Assembly: GCA_021794255.1 (NCBI GenBank)
Contig: JAJYRF010000005.1
Span: 1-27,386, forward strand
Reading direction: 5' to 3'
DNA length: 27,386 nucleotides
Origin: a bacterium
Lineage (GTDB): Bacteria > SZUA-79 > Acidulodesulfobacterales > Acidulodesulfobacteraceae
Shown: positions 9,028 through 20,100 of the stretch, piece after piece
How positions within the stretch are numbered: the first letter of the stretch is position 1
Layout of the letters: each line of letters opens with the position of its first letter
Translations under genes and position numbers: made by a program
The notes under the pieces: model-generated
Told to the model about the DNA's origin: nothing
The model's input: the letters and a program-made list of their open reading frames with translations, nothing else
The model's database searches: none

Positions 9028-9829
9028 TTTTAAAAGATTTATTACAGGTATAGCATTCGGCACTTTAATTATTTTATCTATTTTTTTGCTTAATAGTTCA
9101 GGTTTTTTTTTTATTTGCGCAATATTAATTTCACTTTCCATATATGAATTGTTTTTAATTCAAGATTTAAACAAGCCTGTTTCCTTTACTATTCCTAGTT
9201 TATTGTCTATTGCGATAGCTTATTCCAATATTTTTCTATCTGCTGATTTATTTATCTTAATTCTTTTTGTGTCGTCTTTTTTATTGTTATTAAAAGACGT
9301 CTTGTTTTTTAATTCCGAAAAAGGCCGCGGTATTTATTTAGATTTATTTTCTATTATTTATGCAGGATTTTTTTTGTCATTTATCGTAAAAATCTTTAAT
9401 TTATCCGACGGCAGATTGCTGCTGCTGCTTTTGTTTGTTATAATATGGGCTTCCGATATATTTGCGTATTACGGAGGCAGGCATTTCGGAAAACATCTTT
9501 TATATCCGTCTTTAAGTCCAAAGAAAACAGTCGAAGGCGCTATATGCGGTTTTGCCGGCGCTATCGGCACAGCGATAATTTTTAAATTGTTAGTTAGTAA
9601 TAATTTTGAACAATATAATATTTTCAAATATATTTTAATTGTAAGCATAACGGTGATTATTGGAATGCTCGGAGACTTAGCCGAATCTCTTATTAAAAGA
9701 ATTGCAGGCAAAAAAGATTCAGGCCGTATTATTCCTGGTCATGGAGGCATACTTGACAGAATAGACAGTTTAATCCTTGCAGCGCCTGTTTTTTATTATA
9801 TGTTTTTTTATCTAATTTTAAAAAAATAA
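8987..9829 (+). CDS. cdsA: Phosphatidate cytidylyltransferase (CDP-diglyceride synthase)
   Basis: CdsA is a polytopic inner-membrane enzyme that makes CDP-diacylglycerol from phosphatidate and CTP, the branch point for phospholipids. The 280-residue product has several hydrophobic spans. The family signature is complete near the C terminus: SLIKRIAGKKDSGRIIPGHG followed by GILDRIDS (about residues 233-260), with the upstream GRHFGKHLL...SPKKTVEGA block also present. ATG 8987 overlaps uppS by 41 nt. TTG 9008 is an alternative start, better placed behind an AAGGA at about 8994-8998 and shortening the overlap to 20 nt; the choice is unresolved. Confidence 0.95.
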   Translation: MKKGLEDLGKLKFDFKRFITGIAFGTLIILSIFLLNSSGFFFICAILISLSIYELFLIQDLNKPVSFTIPSLLSIAIAYSNIFLSADLFILILFVSSFLLLLKDVLFFNSEKGRGIYLDLFSIIYAGFFLSFIVKIFNLSDGRLLLLLLFVIIWASDIFAYYGGRHFGKHLLYPSLSPKKTVEGAICGFAGAIGTAIIFKLLVSNNFEQYNIFKYILIVSITVIIGMLGDLAESLIKRIAGKKDSGRIIPGHGGILDRIDSLILAAPVFYYMFFYLILKK

Positions 9830-9945
9830 AGTATTGTATTTTATACAATAATATAATCAATGAAAAAATATTTATCTATCATACATACTTAATTATACTT
9901 AATATTTAATAAATCAAAAAATACCTTCTGATACAATAATACAAT

Positions 9946-10080
9946 CAATTAAACAAAATCAATTAAACAAAATCAATTAAACAAAATCAATTAAACAAAA
10001 TCAATTAAACAAAATCAATTAAACAAAATCAATTAAACAAAATCAATTAAACAAAATCAATTAAACAAAATCAATTAAAA
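9946..10080. repeat. Tandem array, 9.6 x 14 bp, upstream of dxr
   Basis: Nine perfect copies of CAATTAAACAAAAT (9946-10071) followed by a partial copy (to 10080). The array fills nearly half of the 316-nt gap between cdsA and dxr and ends 65 nt before the dxr ATG. The rest of the gap (9830-9945 and 10081-10145) is A/T-rich; I see no ORF, stable hairpin or T-run terminator in it. The unit has no spacers, so this is not a CRISPR array. Confidence 0.97.
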
Positions 10081-10145
10081 TTTTTTATATACAATAAACT
10101 ATAATATCAAATATTTATTTACATAATATAATATAACCAAACTCA

Positions 10146-11300
10146 ATGAAAAAAATTTTTATAGCAGGTTCAACAGGCTCAATCGGTAAATCAACCATAG
10201 AGGTAGCATTGTCTTATCCTGAAAATATTACGGTAACAGCAATTTCCGCAGCGCATTATTCGGAAATTTTACTGGAACAGGCTATAAAGCTAAAACCTAA
10301 ATATTGTTTTATTCCTAATAAAAATGAAGCTTCAAATGCAAAGACGCATTTTAAAAAAAATTATATAAATACTTTGATTCTTTATGAAGAAAAAAATCTA
10401 AAAGAAATAATTGATTCAGAAGACGTAGATATTGTTCTTAACTCTATAAGCGGTTCTTCTGGGCTCTTGGCTTCCTACTACACTATTCTTGCGGGAAAGG
10501 ATATAGCTCTTGCAAATAAAGAATCTTTAGTTACCGCAGGTGATATTCTTATAAAACTTTCCAAAAAAACAAATTCTAAAATAATTCCTGTAGATTCGGA
10601 GCATTCTGCTATTTTTCAATGTTTAAGGTGCGGCGTCAAAAAAGATTTAAAGAAACTTATTTTAACTGCTTCAGGCGGCCCGTTTCTTAACACGGAATAT
10701 AAAAATTTAAGCAAAGTTACAAAAGAAATGGCTTTAAACCATCCCAAATGGAAGATGGGGGAAAAAATCACGATTGATTCATCAACTTTAGCCAATAAAG
10801 GTTTAGAAATAATAGAAGCGCATTATTTATTTGATGTGGAGGAAGATAAAATAGATGTTGTCATACATCCTCAAGCTGTTATTCATTCTATGGTTGAATT
10901 TCATGATGGAACAATATTAGCCCAGCTTGCCGATGCCGATATGAAAGGACCTATAGGATATGCACTGTCTTACCCTGAAAGATTAAACGGCTTAATGAAA
11001 TCAATTAATCTTGCGAAAATAGGCAATATAGAATTTTTAGAACCTGATTTGCAAAAATTTCCTTTTATATTTATTGCAAGAGAAGCATTAAAAATAAAAA
11101 AAAGCATGCCTTGTGTTTTTAGCGAAGCAAATGAATTTTTTGTCAAAAAATTCCTTGAAGGAAATATTAAATTCACTGAAATTGCTGAAAAAGTAAAAAA
11201 GGTAATGGAAAAGCATATCTCTTTTGAAATAAATAACATTGAAGATGTGCTGGAAGCCAAAAGGATAGCAAAAGAACTTGCCTCTAAAGTCGGTTATTAA
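10146..11300 (+). CDS. dxr: 1-deoxy-D-xylulose 5-phosphate reductoisomerase
   Basis: Dxr (IspC) converts DXP to MEP with NADPH, the committed step of the non-mevalonate isoprenoid pathway that ultimately feeds UppS. The 384-residue product is of standard length. Seen: NADPH-binding AGSTGSIG (residues 7-14), GKDIALANKESLVTAG, metal-binding PVDSEHSAIFQCL with Asp150 and Glu152, ASGGPF, and NHPKWKMGEKITIDSSTLAN followed by KGLEIIEAHYLF with the third metal-binding Glu at 221. No Shine-Dalgarno precedes ATG 10146. In many proteobacteria dxr is followed by the site-2 protease gene rseP; here it is followed by a convergent small gene instead. Confidence 0.98.
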   Translation: MKKIFIAGSTGSIGKSTIEVALSYPENITVTAISAAHYSEILLEQAIKLKPKYCFIPNKNEASNAKTHFKKNYINTLILYEEKNLKEIIDSEDVDIVLNSISGSSGLLASYYTILAGKDIALANKESLVTAGDILIKLSKKTNSKIIPVDSEHSAIFQCLRCGVKKDLKKLILTASGGPFLNTEYKNLSKVTKEMALNHPKWKMGEKITIDSSTLANKGLEIIEAHYLFDVEEDKIDVVIHPQAVIHSMVEFHDGTILAQLADADMKGPIGYALSYPERLNGLMKSINLAKIGNIEFLEPDLQKFPFIFIAREALKIKKSMPCVFSEANEFFVKKFLEGNIKFTEIAEKVKKVMEKHISFEINNIEDVLEAKRIAKELASKVGY

Positions 11301-11332
11301 GGCAATATAATCCCAAAATAATATAAAATTTA

Positions 11333-11704
11333 TTAAAGTTCTTTAAATTCTAAATCAATTAAATTATTTATAAGAAGTGTTGCTTCTTTATATTTTATTT
11401 TTAACGGAGCGTCTATAATAATCAGGTCTATTATTTTTATAATAGTATCTTTTAAATAAGCGTTAACCTTTTGTTTAACGATAAAACTTGATATATGACT
11501 GATTTTGTTGCTATTTTGTAATTGGACAGGTTCCAATTTTTCGTTTTCTTCATAAAGTGAAATAATATCTAAAATTACTGATCTTAAAGTATATATTAAA
11601 AAAGGGTCAATTTCTAAATTGATAATAATTTCCGGCAATATTAGTATTAAATTTTCTTCAGAAAGACCGGCATTTAATATTTCTTTTATTTTATTAAGTT
11701 CCAT
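11333..11704 (-). CDS. Hypothetical acidic helical protein
   Basis: A 123-residue product not matched to any family I know. It is rich in Ile, Leu, Glu, Asn and Lys, has no Cys or Trp, no signal peptide and no clear transmembrane segment, and looks mostly helical (MELNKIKEILNAGLSEEN at the start). It converges on dxr, 32 nt from its stop. The ATG has no Shine-Dalgarno but lies just behind A/T DNA with TATAAT-like boxes. The first 44 codons and the DNA upstream exist in a second identical copy at 11733-11893. The reading frame is intact through the duplicated segment, which supports it being a real gene, although its codons are as A/T-rich as the surroundings. Confidence 0.6.
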   Translation of the reverse strand: MELNKIKEILNAGLSEENLILILPEIIINLEIDPFLIYTLRSVILDIISLYEENEKLEPVQLQNSNKISHISSFIVKQKVNAYLKDTIIKIIDLIIIDAPLKIKYKEATLLINNLIDLEFKEL

Positions 11705-11893
11705 AAATTATATATTATATTAAGTATAGCCGAAATTACTGATCTTAAAGTATATATTAAAAAAGGGTCAATTTCTAAATTGATAATAATTTCCGGCAAT
11801 ATTAGTATTAAATTTTCTTCAGAAAGACCGGCATTTAATATTTCTTTTATTTTATTAAGTTCCATAAATTATATATTATATTAAGTATAGCCG
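11572..11893. repeat. Perfect tandem duplication, 2 x 161 bp
   Basis: Bases 11572-11732 and 11733-11893 are identical by direct comparison; the match extends 2 nt further (11894-11895). The unit contains the first 44 codons of the minus-strand small gene, its start codon and about 28 bp of upstream DNA including TATAAT-like boxes. Complete identity implies a recent event, or an assembly artefact. Confidence 0.97.
11686..11865 (-). pseudogene. Truncated duplicate of the small minus-strand gene
   Basis: The outer copy of the 161-bp duplication preserves the start codon (11865) and first 44 codons of the small gene, then crosses the junction and continues with 15 unrelated codons (S-A-I-L-N-I-I-Y...) to a TAA at 11686-11688. 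Because 161 is not a multiple of three, it cannot fuse in frame. It overlaps the first 19 nt of the intact gene in another frame and would be read first on a transcript from upstream. Confidence 0.75.
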
Positions 11894-11895
11894 AA

Positions 11896-12209
11896 TCAAC
11901 ATAAGCATACATAAAGGTTTATTATTTATTTTATTAAGTTACATAGTAAGCATTTATGTAAGCATTTATTAAATTAATAAATTAATAAATTAAATAAATT
12001 AAATAAATTAATAAGTAAATTAATTGAATAAGTAAATTAAAATTTTAAGTAAAAATTTACTTGTTATGTAATTAGTATTTTTATAAATTAAATTTATAAA
12101 AATAAAAGTTATAATTATTATATTAAAAATATAAATAAATATAAATAAAAAATAATTTTTTAAATTCATATTAATTATTATATAATATAATAAAAATGGA
12201 GGATTATAA
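11896..12209. other. A/T-rich intergenic region without genes
   Basis: This 314-nt stretch separates the duplicated minus-strand locus from the gamma-carbonic-anhydrase-like gene; both genes point away from it, so promoters for both should lie here. It holds irregular short tandem repeats of TAAATTAATAAAT type at about 11968-12040, a small AAGTAAA/TTTACTT hairpin at about 12043-12060, and an A/T-only 13-bp perfect inverted repeat at 12076-12104. AATCAA at 11894-11899 gives TTGATT on the minus strand, a possible -35. No ORF worth calling is seen. Confidence 0.6.
12198..12203 (+). promoter_or_regulatory. Strong Shine-Dalgarno of the hexapeptide-repeat gene
   Basis: GGAGGA lies 6 nt before ATG 12210. 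It stands out in an otherwise nearly G-free leader and fixes the start. Confidence 0.85.
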
Positions 12210-12725
12210 ATGATTATTGAGAGTTATTTAAACAAAATTCCCAACATTCATGATTCAGTTTATCTTTGCGATAATATAACAATCATAGGCGATGTTGAAA
12301 TAAAAAAAGATTCAAGCGTATGGTTCGGCGCTGTTATCAGAGGAGATGTCAATTATATAACAATAGGCGAAAGAACAAATATTCAGGATAATAGCGTGCT
12401 GCATGTACAACATGACGCAGGACCTCTGATTATAGGAAATAACGTTACAGTCGGACATAGCGTCAATTTGCACGGATGTTCTATAGGAGATAATTGTTTA
12501 ATAGGAATAGGAGCAATAGTTTTGACGGGAGCCGTAATCGGCAATAATTGCATAATAGCGGCAGGAACTGTTATAAAAGAGCATTTTATTGTTCCCGATG
12601 GTAGTCTTGTAGCGGGGATTCCCGGCATTATAAAAAAAAGCCTTGTAAAAGAAGATATAAAGTCTATAAGTTCATCCGCCCAAAATTACATAAATTATGT
12701 TAAAAATTATAGAAATGTAAATTAA
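12210..12725 (+). CDS. Gamma-carbonic anhydrase-like left-handed beta-helix protein (YrdA/PaaY type)
   Basis: The 171-residue product is built of hexapeptide repeats ([LIV]-G-x-x-x-x) forming a left-handed beta-helix that trimerises. It starts SVWFGAVIRGDVNYITIGERTNIQD-like, as in the YrdA/CaiE/PaaY group, and retains the three-His metal site: VLHVQHD (His65/His68), VTVGHSV (His83) and VNLHGC (His88). Members may hydrate CO2, but many have unproven or no carbonic anhydrase activity, so the biochemical role is unknown. The start is fixed by GGAGGA. It is followed after 95 nt by the Ppx/GppA gene. Confidence 0.9.
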   Translation: MIIESYLNKIPNIHDSVYLCDNITIIGDVEIKKDSSVWFGAVIRGDVNYITIGERTNIQDNSVLHVQHDAGPLIIGNNVTVGHSVNLHGCSIGDNCLIGIGAIVLTGAVIGNNCIIAAGTVIKEHFIVPDGSLVAGIPGIIKKSLVKEDIKSISSSAQNYINYVKNYRNVN

Positions 12726-12820
12726 AAATTGATTCAATTAATCATAAAAAATTTAATTCAATGTAATGTAATGTATTAATTTTGTAATAATAACATTATT
12801 TATTAGGGGATGCAGATATA

Positions 12821-13753
12821 ATGTTTGCCGCAATAGACATTGGAACTAATACTATAAGATGCATTATTGCAAAATCAAAAAAAGACGTATTGTCGCCGTT
12901 ATTTGTCGATATGAAAATTGTCAGACTGGGGGAAAATTTTAAAAAAACGGGAATAATTAATAAATCTTCTATTGATAGAGCAATGAAAGTATTAGCGTAT
13001 TATTCGGATATAATAGGACGGCATAATATAAATCCGGAAAATATTATTGCAACGGGCACAAGCGTTATGAGAGATGCTTTAAACGGAAAAACTGTAGCAA
13101 GTAAAATATATGACGAGTTTCATATTAAAGTCAATATAATAGACGGAGAGAAAGAAGCTGAAATTACACTTTCGGGAATTAAAAATTGTTTTGACAGAAT
13201 GAAAAATTTTTACGCTATTGATATAGGAGGGGGTTCTACAGAGTATATTTGCTGTAAAAATGGGCTGCCTATGTGGAAAAAAAGCATTAACATCGGAGCT
13301 ATCCATTTAGCCGAAGAATTTTTGAGGTCGGACCCCCCCCAATCCAATGAAATATTAAGCATGGAATTATATATAGACAATAGTATAAATATTTTAAAAA
13401 GCGGTTTATCAGCTTCAGGATACAGCTTTAAAGAACCTTTAAGTCTTATAGGGACAGCAGGCACTATTACGACCCTTGCTATGGTAGATATGCAAATTAA
13501 AGATTATTCTAGAGATAAAATTCACGGCTATGATATAAAAAAAGAAAATATTGAAAATATATATAAAATTTTTTGCAAAGTTAATAATAGCAAAAGATCT
13601 AATATAATCGGCATTGAGCATGGAAGAGAAGATTTAGTTATTTCCGGCGCCGCAATTTGTCTTAAAAGTATGGATTTTTTTAACGCATCAAATATAATAG
13701 ATTCAGAGTGCAGTTTGCTGGAAGGGCTTATAACTTATGATAAAGAAATTTAA
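12821..13753 (+). CDS. Ppx/GppA family phosphatase (short form)
   Basis: Family members hydrolyse inorganic polyphosphate and/or the 5'-phosphate of pppGpp. The fold is ASKHA (actin-like): AIDIGTNTIRCIIAKS at residues 3-18 (phosphate 1 loop), IATGTSVMRDALNG, AIDIGGGSTEYI (phosphate 2 loop, about residues 132-143), and LIGTAGTITTLAMVD. At 310 residues it is the short form, lacking the C-terminal HD-like domain of E. coli Ppx/GppA. AGGGGA precedes ATG 12821. The stop is 29 nt from guaB, suggesting joint transcription with purine synthesis. A run of eight C residues lies mid-gene. Polyphosphatase and pppGpp hydrolase functions cannot be separated by sequence. Confidence 0.92.
   Translation: MFAAIDIGTNTIRCIIAKSKKDVLSPLFVDMKIVRLGENFKKTGIINKSSIDRAMKVLAYYSDIIGRHNINPENIIATGTSVMRDALNGKTVASKIYDEFHIKVNIIDGEKEAEITLSGIKNCFDRMKNFYAIDIGGGSTEYICCKNGLPMWKKSINIGAIHLAEEFLRSDPPQSNEILSMELYIDNSINILKSGLSASGYSFKEPLSLIGTAGTITTLAMVDMQIKDYSRDKIHGYDIKKENIENIYKIFCKVNNSKRSNIIGIEHGREDLVISGAAICLKSMDFFNASNIIDSECSLLEGLITYDKEI
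13333..13340 (+). repeat. Poly-C(8) tract inside the Ppx/GppA gene
   Basis: Eight consecutive C residues encode the end of Asp171 and Pro172-Pro173 up to Gln174. A gain or loss of one base would break the reading frame a little past mid-gene. Such tracts are rare in DNA of this composition. Confidence 0.9.
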
Positions 13754-13782
13754 TAAAAAAAATTAAAGCGGAGGATATTTAA

Positions 13783-15240
<1,458 letters not shown>

Positions 15241-15290
15241 ATAATATATTAATAGATTTAATTAAACTGCTATCAAATATTAGTCATGGT

Positions 15291-15352
15291 TTTAAATTTA
15301 AAGAATTAAATTTAAAGAATTAAATTTAAAGAATTAAATTTAAAGAATTAAA
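15291..15352. repeat. Tandem array, 4 x 14 bp plus partial, between guaB and guaA
   Basis: Four perfect copies of TTTAAAGAATTAAA (15297-15352) preceded by a TTTAAA remnant. It lies 51 nt after the guaB stop and 134 nt before guaA. The remaining guaB-guaA gap is nearly pure A/T, with repeated TTATATAAATTATAT at 15441-15470. Confidence 0.95.
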
Positions 15353-15486
15353 TCATAAATAAAATATATAAATAAAATTCTGATATAAATAAAAATAATT
15401 TTAATTACAATATGAAATAAATAAATAATTATTAAAAAATTATATAAATTATATTATATAAATTATATTAAATATAAAAATTAAAT

Positions 15487-17034
15487 ATGAAAATCAATTC
15501 ATCAAAAGTATTGATAATAGATTTCGGTTCTCAATATACCCAGCTTATAGCCAGAAAAATTAGAGAAAGCGGGATTTATTGCGAAATATATTCTTTTTTA
15601 AGTTCGATAGAAAAAATAAAAGATTTTAATCCCGCCGCTATCATTCTTTCAGGAGGTCCCTCTTCGGTTTACGATAAAGATGCTCCTTCTATATCGGATG
15701 AATTGTTCAAAATAGATGTTCCTTTCCTTGGTATATGCTACGGTATGCAAATAATTGCATATTTATTCTCAGGCGATGTAAAGCCGGCAAAAAATAGAGA
15801 ATACGGTTATTCAAAACTGGAAATTACAAAAAAAAGCAAATTATTTGCCGGATGCGGCGATGATAATCCGGTCTGGATGAGCCACGGCGATATAATCGTT
15901 TCTCCGCCGAAAGATTTTATAATTACGTCAAAAACAGAAAACGGCAATACTGCTTCTTTTGAAAATAAGGAAAAAAAAATATACGGTCTTCAGTTTCATC
16001 CTGAAGTTGCTCATACATTATGCGGACATAAAATATTAAATAATTTTTTATTTAATATTGCAGAAATTAAAAAAAATTGGGAATTGTCGGATTTCATAGA
16101 AGATAAAATCAAAGAAATTAAAACTGAAATATCGTCTGACGATAATGCCATCTGCGCGCTGTCGGGGGGCGTAGACTCAACCGTAGCGGCTGTTATGGTC
16201 GGCAAAGCCATAGGCAGGAAACTTACCTGTATATTTGTAGACAACGGTCTTTTGAGAGCAAATGAAGCAAAAGATGTCGTTAAATTTTACAAAGAAAATT
16301 TATCTTTAAATGTAAAATTTATAAAAGCCGAAAAAATATTTTTAAGCGCTTTAAAGGGTGTAAACGACCCTGAAAAAAAAAGAAAAATTATAGGAAAATT
16401 ATTTATAAATATTTTTGAAAAAGAGGCTGAAAAAATAAAAAATGCAAAATTTCTTGTTCAAGGAACTCTTTATCCCGACGTAATAGAATCCATTCCCATA
16501 TATGGAGCATCAAGCATGATTAAAAGTCATCATAATGTAGGAGGTCTTCCTAAAAAATTTAATTTTAAATTGGTAGAACCGTTAAAAGAGTTGTTTAAAG
16601 ATGAAGTCCGTATGATAGGAAAAAAATTGAATATTCCGGATGCAATAATTGAGAGGCAGCCTTTTCCGGGTCCGGGGCTTGCAATAAGAATTATCGGAGA
16701 AGTGACCGCGGTAAATCTAAAAATGCTTAGAAAAGCAGATACGGTAGTAAGCGAAGAAATTAAAAAAAATAATCTTTACGATAAATTATGGCAGTCTTTT
16801 CCTGTTATTATTCCTGTCAAAACAGTAGGCGTTATGGGAGACAAAAGAAGTTATGAATCTTTAATAGCGATTAGAGCGGTAACTTCTTCGGACGGAATGA
16901 CTGCCGATTTTGCAAAATTAGATTATGATGTGTTAAGGCAGATATCTTCAAGAATTATATCGGAAGTTAAAGGAGTCAACAGAGTGGTTTATGATATATC
17001 ATCTAAACCGCCTTCGACTATAGAATGGGAGTAA
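15487..17034 (+). CDS. guaA: GMP synthase (glutamine-hydrolysing)
   Basis: GuaA aminates XMP to GMP using glutamine and ATP. The 515-residue single chain has a class I glutamine amidotransferase domain with LGICYGMQ (nucleophile Cys84) and QFHPEVAHT (His171, Glu173), an ATP-pyrophosphatase domain with SGGVDST starting at about residue 226, and a C-terminal dimerisation domain with [16 protein letters not shown] and the terminal PPSTIEWE, all family hallmarks. No Shine-Dalgarno precedes ATG 15487; the leader is A/T-only. It follows guaB across the tandem array, so the two pathway genes may be one unit or separately driven. Confidence 0.98.
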   Translation: MKINSSKVLIIDFGSQYTQLIARKIRESGIYCEIYSFLSSIEKIKDFNPAAIILSGGPSSVYDKDAPSISDELFKIDVPFLGICYGMQIIAYLFSGDVKPAKNREYGYSKLEITKKSKLFAGCGDDNPVWMSHGDIIVSPPKDFIITSKTENGNTASFENKEKKIYGLQFHPEVAHTLCGHKILNNFLFNIAEIKKNWELSDFIEDKIKEIKTEISSDDNAICALSGGVDSTVAAVMVGKAIGRKLTCIFVDNGLLRANEAKDVVKFYKENLSLNVKFIKAEKIFLSALKGVNDPEKKRKIIGKLFINIFEKEAEKIKNAKFLVQGTLYPDVIESIPIYGASSMIKSHHNVGGLPKKFNFKLVEPLKELFKDEVRMIGKKLNIPDAIIERQPFPGPGLAIRIIGEVTAVNLKMLRKADTVVSEEIKKNNLYDKLWQSFPVIIPVKTVGVMGDKRSYESLIAIRAVTSSDGMTADFAKLDYDVLRQISSRIISEVKGVNRVVYDISSKPPSTIEWE

Positions 17035-17178
17035 ATACTTTATATAATTTAATTATTTATTTTATTTTATATAGTTATATTAATATATAAATTATAATAA
17101 AATATAATTTATATAAATCTATATTATATAATTATATATATTTAAGATTTGTTTAGATTATTATTAGATTATAAAATT

Positions 17179-17182
17179 GGAG
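17179..17182 (+). promoter_or_regulatory. Shine-Dalgarno that decides the dnaE start
   Basis: GGAG lies 9 nt before ATG 17192. An in-frame TTG at 17177 overlaps this site and is therefore unlikely to be the start. Confidence 0.8.
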
Positions 17183-17191
17183 TATAATTTT

Positions 17192-20100
17192 ATGGATTCA
17201 AAATTTGTTCATCTTCATTTACATTCGCAGTATAGTTTGTTAGACGGCGCAAATAAAATAGACGATATAATAAATAAATCTATAGAATTTAATATGCCTT
17301 CCGTTGCAATAACAGACCACGGCAATTTGTTCGGAGCGGTAGAATTTTATGAAAAAGCTGTAAAAAAAGGAATTAAACCTATTATCGGATGCGAAGTTTA
17401 TGTTGCTCCCGGTTCAAGATTTACTAAAAACCAGAATGAAAAACATTCTTATCATTTAATCCTTCTTGCTATAAATGACGAAGGCTATAAAAATTTATGC
17501 AAGCTTGTATCAAAATCTTACTTGGAAGGTTTTTATTATAAACCGCGCGTAGATAAAGAGATTTTGCAGGAATATAACAAAGGACTTTTTGCATTAAGCG
17601 CTTGTATTAAAGGCGAAATTCCGCAAAAAATTTTATCGGGAAATGTTGAAGAAACCGTTAAAAGCGTTCAATTCTTTTCTAAGGTTTTTGATAATGACAG
17701 GTTTTATCTTGAAGTTCAAGAAAACGGAATTAAAGAGCAAAATATTATAAATAAAGCAATATTAGAATTAGGGCAAAAATGTTCTATACCCGTAGTTGCG
17801 ACAAATGACTGCCATTATTTAATGAAAGAAGATTATGAAGCACACGATATTTTATTGTGTATTCAAACAGGCAAAAAAGTAGATGATAGAGACAGAATGA
17901 GATTTTCAACCAAAGACCTTTATTTTAAATCCGCATCTAAAATGTATGAAGATTTTTCGGCTTATCCTGATTCGGTTTTAACAAATTCTGCCGATTTATC
18001 CGATAAAATTAATTTTAATTTTAAATTTGGAGAATTTCATTTTCCTGCTTACAAACCAAAGTCTATAGCTGACAGCAATGTTAATATATCTATATCCGCA
18101 GATAATAAAAATGATTATTCCGATGCTCTGCAGAATGGCGTGAAAGATAGCGCTGCAGGCAGTGAAAATATGGAAGAATTGTTTGAACATGATGCAAGAG
18201 AAGGATTTGAAGAAAGAATAAACAGCAGTCCAGTTTATAAGCCAAAAATAGAAGAATACAGGCAAAGACTTGATAGAGAAATTGATGTAATAAAAAAATC
18301 TAAATTTGCGGGATATTTTTTAATAGTTTCAGATTTTATCAAATACTCAAAAGAGCATGATATTCCTGTCGGACCAGGAAGAGGTTCTGCAGCAGGAAGT
18401 TTAGTCGCCTATTGTTTAAAAATTACCGATGTAGATCCTATAAAATATGACTTGCTGTTTGAAAGATTTTTAAATCCTGAAAGAATAAGCATGCCTGATA
18501 TAGACAGCGATTTTTGCATTAACGGAAGAGACGAGGTAATCAAGTATGTTGCTTCAAAATACGGAGCAAGCAACGTTTCGCAAATAATTACTTTCGGAAC
18601 AATGCTTGCCAAAGGCGTTATTAGGGATACGGGGCGCGCATTAAATATGCCGTATAGCGAAGTAGACAAAATTGCAAAGCTGATTCCGAATACGCTTAAG
18701 ATAACTCTTGATGAAGCTATAAAAGAAGAACCTAAACTAAGAGAACTGATGCAAAACGATGAAAAAGTCAAAAAATTAATAGAAATAGCGAGAAAACTTG
18801 AAGGTCTTACGAGGCATGCTTCAACTCATGCTGCCGGCGTCGTTATTGCGAATAAGCCTCTTGATGAGTATTTGCCTCTATATAAAGGTTCTAAAGACGG
18901 CGATGTCGTTACAACGCAATATACAATGGAAGGCGTTGAAAAGATAGGTCTTATAAAATTTGACTTTTTAGGGCTTAAAACTTTGACCGTAATGAAAGAA
19001 GCAATAAATCTTATTAACGAAGCAAACAAGAATAACGGTATAAAAGAAGTGTTTGATATTTACAATATAGACTTAGCCGATGCAAAAACAGCCAAACTTC
19101 TTTCAAACGGAGATACAACAGGAGTTTTTCAGCTTGAAAGTTCGGGAATGAAAGAACTGCTTTTAAAATTAGCTCCAAAATCGCTTGAAGATATTATTCC
19201 TCTTGTTGCGCTATATAGACCGGGTCCTCTCGGCAGCGGTATGGTTGACGATTTTATTAAAGCTAAAAACGGCGTTAAAAAAATTAAATACTTGCACCCG
19301 TTATTACAGGACATTCTTAAAGAAACATACGGCGTAATATTATATCAGGAACAGATAATGAGAATTGCCATCAAATTAGCTAATTTTTCTATGGGGGACG
19401 CCGATGTTCTGCGAAAAGGCGTCGGTAAGAAAAACGCCGAACTTATTGAAAAAATGAGAAATAAATTTATAGAAGGATGCAAAAATAACAATATTAACAA
19501 TAATATTTCTGAAAAAATATTTTCGCTTATAACAAAATTCGGAGAATACGGTTTTAATAAATCTCATTCTGCCGCTTATGCTCTTGTAGCTTATATGACT
19601 GCGTATCTTAAGGCTAATTACACAGATTATTTTATTGCCGCCTTACTTTCAAGCGAAATGTCAAATACTGATAAACTTGCGAAGATAATTAATGAAGCTA
19701 ATCAATCAATAATAATTACTCCGTCCGTTAATTATTCGACGAAACATTTTGCTGTTTTACCGTTGAAAAATCATCCTGATATTAAAGAAAATTTAATTAA
19801 AAATGCGTCAAAATATGCCGAGGATGCAGGTTTAGACGAAAAAAACGTTATACAGATAGGACTTGGAGCTATAAAAAATGTCGGAGATGCCGCTATTGAA
19901 TCTATTTTGTACGAAAGAGAAAACGGCAAGTATAAGAATTTACTTGATTTTTGTTCAAGAGTGGATACCAGAAAAGTTAATAAAAGAACCATAGAAAATT
20001 TAATTAAAAGCGGAGCTTTAGATATAGATATTAACGGGTATGAAACAAGAAGAGGTATGCTTGAAAAATTAGAGCAGGCAATGCAGGAAGCTGCTTCTAT

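Noticed and set aside
9946..10080. CRISPR array
   Set aside because: Units are contiguous with no spacers and no cas genes nearby; it is a plain tandem repeat. The same holds for 5051, 15291 and 27257.
11926..11945. Third degenerate copy of the 161-bp unit
   Set aside because: TTATTTTATTAAGTTACAT resembles part of the unit (TTATTTTATTAAGTTCCAT), but the match is short and A/T-rich, so chance is likely.
17177..17191. TTG start adding five residues to DnaE
   Set aside because: The TTG overlaps the GGAG ribosome site of the ATG at 17192, where the protein opens with the expected HLHLHSQYS region.
18409..18771. 120-codon open frame opposite dnaE
   Set aside because: Antisense shadow over the polymerase palm region; no independent support.
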